Assembly: GCA_012728505.1 (NCBI GenBank)
Contig: JAAYEY010000179.1
Location: forward strand, 1 to 7,941
Direction: 5' to 3'
DNA: 7,941 bases
Origin: Synergistaceae bacterium
GTDB taxonomy: Bacteria > Synergistota > Synergistia > Synergistales > Synergistaceae
Of the stretch, positions 5,886 through 7,941 are shown one piece after another (the first letter of the stretch is position 1; each line of letters begins with the position of its first letter). The translations under genes were made by a program, and so were the position numbers. The notes below the pieces were generated by a model. It saw only the letters and a program-made list of their open reading frames with translations. It was not told the DNA's origin and searched no databases.

Positions 5886-6377
5886 CTACATTTCTATGAT
5901 GGGCAGGATAAAAGCGGCAGATGTCTCAGTGTCCCAAGGAAAGAGTACCCATGTGTCCTGACTCACTTCCGTTATGAAGGTGTCAACAAGAGGCCTTCCT
6001 TCTGGTTTTGCATAGACTGTGGCGAAATGGGCCCCAATAAACATTTCTCTTACGATTCTTGCTGTTTTGCCTGTATCTACCAGGTCATCGATAAGGAGCC
6101 AAGTATCGTCTACTCCCGCAAGGTCAGGACGTTTTAATATGTTTGCTGTGCCTTGCTCCTTTATAGTGTAGCTTGAAATGCATACGGTATCTACAATGTG
6201 TATGTCAAGCTCCCTCGCTATGATAGCTGCGGGTACAAGTCCCCCTCTGGCCACGGTGATTATTCTGCTCCAGTCCTTCCTATGGTCCAAGAGTTTCCAT
6301 GCCAACGCTCTGCAGTCTCTGTGAAGCTGTTCCCACGATATGGGGTAATTTTTATTGTAGCGTTCGGAAGTTTTCAT
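5886..6377 (-). CDS. gpt: Xanthine/guanine phosphoribosyltransferase
   Basis: The 163-aa protein salvages guanine and xanthine (and less well hypoxanthine) by transferring them to PRPP, giving GMP or XMP. It follows E. coli Gpt (152 aa) nearly end to end: VARGGLVPAA (42-51), HIVDTVCISSY (60-70), the PRPP-binding loop LLIDDLVDTGKTA (94-106) with the acidic pair Asp97-Asp98, AKPEGRPLVD (123-132), and the purine-contact segment QDTWVLFPWD (140-149). The start ATG at 6377 has GGGGAG 10 nt upstream; the N-terminus is about ten residues longer than E. coli Gpt. The gene lies 88 nt downstream of the carbon-nitrogen hydrolase and seems to have its own promoter in that gap. A cytoplasmic or membrane-peripheral enzyme. 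The assignment is secure. Confidence 0.95.
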   Translation of the reverse strand: MKTSERYNKNYPISWEQLHRDCRALAWKLLDHRKDWSRIITVARGGLVPAAIIARELDIHIVDTVCISSYTIKEQGTANILKRPDLAGVDDTWLLIDDLVDTGKTARIVREMFIGAHFATVYAKPEGRPLVDTFITEVSQDTWVLFPWDTETSAAFILPIIEM

Positions 6378-6415
6378 TTTTCAGACTCTCCCCGTAAGTT
6401 CAATATTTGGAGAAA

Positions 6416-6444
6416 ATTGTACCCCCATAAAGGGTTGTTGTCTA
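6416..6444 (-). promoter_or_regulatory. Likely promoter for gpt
   Basis: On the minus strand TAGACA (6444-6439) and TACAAT (6421-6416) are separated by exactly 17 nt; each hexamer has one mismatch to consensus. The start would be near 6409, about 30 nt before the gpt ATG. The spacer contains a CCC/GGG partial symmetry (about 6423-6434). gpt could also be read through from the upstream hydrolase gene. Confidence 0.5.
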
Positions 6445-6465
6445 TGATACTCGTCGCCGGAGGCA

Positions 6466-7257
6466 TCAGTATAGCTCTGGTCTTCTCATTTCGAATACCC
6501 TTAAAAAATCTCTCGCTTTTTTGACCTGAGAAGTGTCGATTTCTACAAAGGCAAAATCCTCTTCTATTCCACCTTCGTATAGTATTTTGCCCCATGGATC
6601 AACCACCGTGGAATGCCCTCCGAAGGTCGTTCCGTTCACTTTGCCAACACAGTTACAGGCTGCAACAAACATCATGTTCTCTATGGCCCTTGCCTTGAGC
6701 AGCGTACACCAATGATCAATCCTTGAGATAGGCCATTCAGCAGAGAAAAACTGAAGCTCTGCACCTTCTGCAGCATAGAGCCTCGTCAGCTCGGGGAAAC
6801 GCAGGTCGTAACATATGGCAAGAGCGGCAGGGATACCGCTGAGGTCAAAATGTGTCCTTCTGTCGCCCGGCCAAAGATATTTCCCCTCATCCATCAGTGG
6901 TATCAGGTGCGTCTTGTCATAGCTTGCTACGTATTTGCCTGAAGGATCTACCACCATAGCCCTGTTGACCGCCCCATTTTCAGTAAGAGCAAGTACTGAG
7001 CCGCCTGTGAACCAACAATTGTATTTTACTGCGATTACCCTGAGAAATTCCGCCGCCATAGAGGCGTCCCTATCGCCATATTTTTGAGATTCTTTAATTA
7101 CATACCCTACGTCCCACATCTCAGGGAGAACCACTGCGGTGGGGATGTCTGACCTTGTCCAATTTGTTTGGAGCATTCTTTCAATCTTTTCAAAGTTTAA
7201 CTCCCTATTTCCGATAGCTATGTCAATCTGTGTGATAGCGAGGCGCAGTAATGGCAT
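6466..7257 (-). CDS. Nitrilase-superfamily carbon-nitrogen hydrolase (omega-amidase/YafV-like)
   Basis: The protein is 263 aa from the ATG at 7257 (266 aa from a GTG at 7266) and cleaves a non-peptide C-N bond, most likely an amide, in the cytoplasm. Counting from the GTG, the catalytic triad is complete: Glu49 in LPEMW, Lys118 in YDKTHL and Cys152 in ICYDLRFPEL. HSTVVDPWGKIL (218-229) and a C-terminal RRPELY are also typical. The short length and these motifs fit the branch with YafV and Nit2 omega-amidases, which hydrolyse the 2-oxo acid amides made when glutamine or asparagine is transaminated. This specificity is inferred. GGAG lies 11 nt before the ATG but only 2 nt before the GTG, so I prefer 7257. 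It sits about 90 nt downstream of the DUF3006-like gene, same strand. Confidence 0.9.
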   Translation of the reverse strand: MPLLRLAITQIDIAIGNRELNFEKIERMLQTNWTRSDIPTAVVLPEMWDVGYVIKESQKYGDRDASMAAEFLRVIAVKYNCWFTGGSVLALTENGAVNRAMVVDPSGKYVASYDKTHLIPLMDEGKYLWPGDRRTHFDLSGIPAALAICYDLRFPELTRLYAAEGAELQFFSAEWPISRIDHWCTLLKARAIENMMFVAACNCVGKVNGTTFGGHSTVVDPWGKILYEGGIEEDFAFVEIDTSQVKKARDFLRVFEMRRPELY

Positions 7258-7307
7258 GTGGTCCACTTCTCCTTTTTGGCATTCATTTATTGTCGCTGTA
7301 TGAAGGG

Positions 7308-7343
7308 AAACATGCTAAAAGTGTTACGGTTTCAGCTATGTTT
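7308..7343 (-). repeat. Imperfect hairpin between DUF3006-like and hydrolase genes
   Basis: On the minus strand AAACAT-a-GCT pairs with AGC-ATGTTT, nine pairs with one bulged A around an 18-nt loop, starting just after the DUF3006-like stop codon. It is AT-rich and followed by CCCTTCAT, so it is at best a weak terminator or processing site. Confidence 0.25.
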
Positions 7344-7349
7344 AAGGTC

Positions 7350-7577
7350 TTAGCTTTTATTTTCGAGCTTGGCAATAAGTTTCTCCGTTTCTTTTTCAGC
7401 TGATGCCCTGAGAACAGGTGAATTTTCCAGTGTGAGAATAAGCCAGTCTCCCTCAGAAGTTCCTTTTGGTAGCAAAGAGAGAGGCAACTCTGCAACAAGA
7501 GCCCTTTTTCCAATCAACAGGCGACACTTTTTCCCGTTTATTGAATCTACAAAGATTTTTTCTCTTTTAATTGGCAT
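7350..7577 (-). CDS. DUF3006-like small protein
   Basis: The 75-aa protein has an N-terminal beta-rich half beginning IKREKIFVDSINGKKCRLLI, then the recognisable VAELPLSLLPKGTSEGDWL segment (about 28-46), and a charged helical tail rich in Glu and Lys. This pattern, 'short beta domain, LP-x-S-LLP-x-G-x-x-EGD, acidic/basic helix', is that of the DUF3006 family, whose function is not established. Family members often lie directly after a secreted or ComEC-like metallo-beta-lactamase gene, as here. GGAGG lies 9 nt before the ATG, and the start overlaps the end of the upstream gene by 11 nt, so the two are likely cotranslated. There is no signal peptide or membrane segment. Confidence 0.75.
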   Translation of the reverse strand: MPIKREKIFVDSINGKKCRLLIGKRALVAELPLSLLPKGTSEGDWLILTLENSPVLRASAEKETEKLIAKLENKS

Positions 7578-7941
7578 TCTTTAATACCTCCCTGTTCCGA
7601 GGGTATGATATTTTCTTTCCGTCAGAGACGATCTCGATAGTCCCGTCCTTTGTATCCAGCCTTGTTATCTTTAATGCCGAAATAGCTCGTACAACCTCTT
7701 TATGTGGATAGCCGTATGAATTATTTTTCCCGTAGCTCAGTATGATGACAGATGGTTGGACTTCTTTGAGAAGCCCCAGATTGGTCCCATTTGCGCTTCC
7801 GTGGTGGGCAGCTTTTAATACTGTTGCTTTGGGCAGGGGCTTTATGGTTGAGTATTGTTCCCTCTCCATGTCGGCCAGCATTAGAAAGCTGGTGTTGCCG
7901 TATGCTATCTTCAGGACGAGACAGTTATTGTTGGCATCTCT
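7567..7941 (-). CDS. ComEC/Rec2-like metallo-beta-lactamase-fold protein, C-terminal part (cut by window edge)
   Basis: The frame is open to the right edge and supplies the last 124 residues. It contains NNNCLVLKIAYGNTSFLMLADMEREQ, cited here in two parts: NNNCLVLKIAYG, and the FLMLADME that corresponds to the usual 'FLLTGD' metal-site strand. Next come LKAAHHGSANGTN with the HHGS motif, and ILSYGKNNSYGYPHKEVV, the equivalent of the usual 'SVGxNxYGHP' segment. These are the signatures of the beta-lactamase-like domain found at the C-terminus of ComEC and in stand-alone ComEC-like hydrolases. The metal ligands Asp and HH are kept; the common YGHP is YGYP. The N-terminus is missing, so I cannot tell whether this is full ComEC with membrane channel, a DNA-uptake protein, or a secreted stand-alone hydrolase. 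The DUF3006-like neighbour favours the latter. Confidence 0.8.
   Translation of the reverse strand, partial: RDANNNCLVLKIAYGNTSFLMLADMEREQYSTIKPLPKATVLKAAHHGSANGTNLGLLKEVQPSVIILSYGKNNSYGYPHKEVVRAISALKITRLDTKDGTIEIVSDGKKISYPRNREVLKNAN

Noticed and set aside
5594..5899. 101-codon plus-strand frame starting with GTG across the 5.6-5.9 kb region
   Set aside because: It lies across the consensus minus-strand promoter, ribosome binding site and 39-aa ORF, has no ribosome binding site of its own, and reads as antisense noise.
5835..6137. Plus-strand frame over the 3' part of gpt
   Set aside because: It is antisense to a gene of certain identity.
7283..7513. 76-codon minus-strand frame overlapping the DUF3006-like gene
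   Set aside because: The other frame has the better ribosome binding site, the family motif and the overlap with the upstream gene.
1..7941. CRISPR array, transposon ends, tRNA or rRNA genes, prophage or defence genes
   Set aside because: I saw no regularly spaced direct repeats, no transposase or integrase frame, and no tRNA-like or rRNA-like sequence on either strand.

Overview
The window looks like a stretch of an anaerobic, amino-acid-fermenting bacterium. By eye the base composition is moderate (GC perhaps mid-40s percent), AUA and AGA/AGG codons are frequent, and Shine-Dalgarno sites are strong. The gene set fits such a lifestyle: a Desulfovibrio-type FAD-free molybdenum aldehyde oxidoreductase, a class I aminotransferase and an AzlC-type branched-chain amino acid exporter. 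Synergistota is my best guess, with a clostridial or sulfate-reducing relative as the alternative. This is inferred from gene content, not from a marker gene.

Layout. Minus strand 1-471 is the N-terminal part of azlC, cut by the window edge, with its own promoter at about 506-535. The divergent spacer 472-998 is long and heavily structured. Reading rightwards it holds an extended -10 promoter (643-651), a small inverted repeat (667-683), a folded RNA of about 135 nt closed by a 10-bp helix (713-845), an alternative hairpin that competes for the 3' strand of that helix (842-869), and a perfect 12-bp inverted repeat (907-936). The folded RNA sits directly ahead of a molybdopterin enzyme and I read it as a candidate molybdenum-cofactor (Moco) riboswitch. 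I recognise it by architecture and context only, not by a covariance-model hit.

Plus strand 999-5483 is one probable operon: the aldehyde oxidoreductase (941 aa, all eight 2Fe-2S cysteines and the catalytic Glu present), an intergenic hairpin, a small cupin, and an aminotransferase that starts at a TTG overlapping the cupin stop codon. The three genes plausibly act in one amino-acid or amine-derived oxidation route. The oxidoreductase has polar or acidic residues where the Desulfovibrio gigas enzyme has hydrophobic tunnel residues, so its substrate is probably not a simple aliphatic or aromatic aldehyde.

5484-5666 has no gene but holds a large imperfect inverted repeat between convergent units. 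Minus strand 5667-7941 carries, in transcription order from the right edge: a ComEC-like metallo-beta-lactamase-fold protein (C-terminal part only), a DUF3006-like small protein overlapping it by 11 nt, a nitrilase-superfamily carbon-nitrogen hydrolase, xanthine/guanine phosphoribosyltransferase (gpt) with its own likely promoter, and a previously unlisted 39-codon ORF. That small ORF has a near-ideal ribosome binding site and a consensus TTGACA-16-TATAAT promoter whose -35 box lies inside a palindrome.

The most interesting parts are the layered leader of the oxidoreductase operon, the altered substrate tunnel of that enzyme, and the strongly promoted 39-aa ORF.
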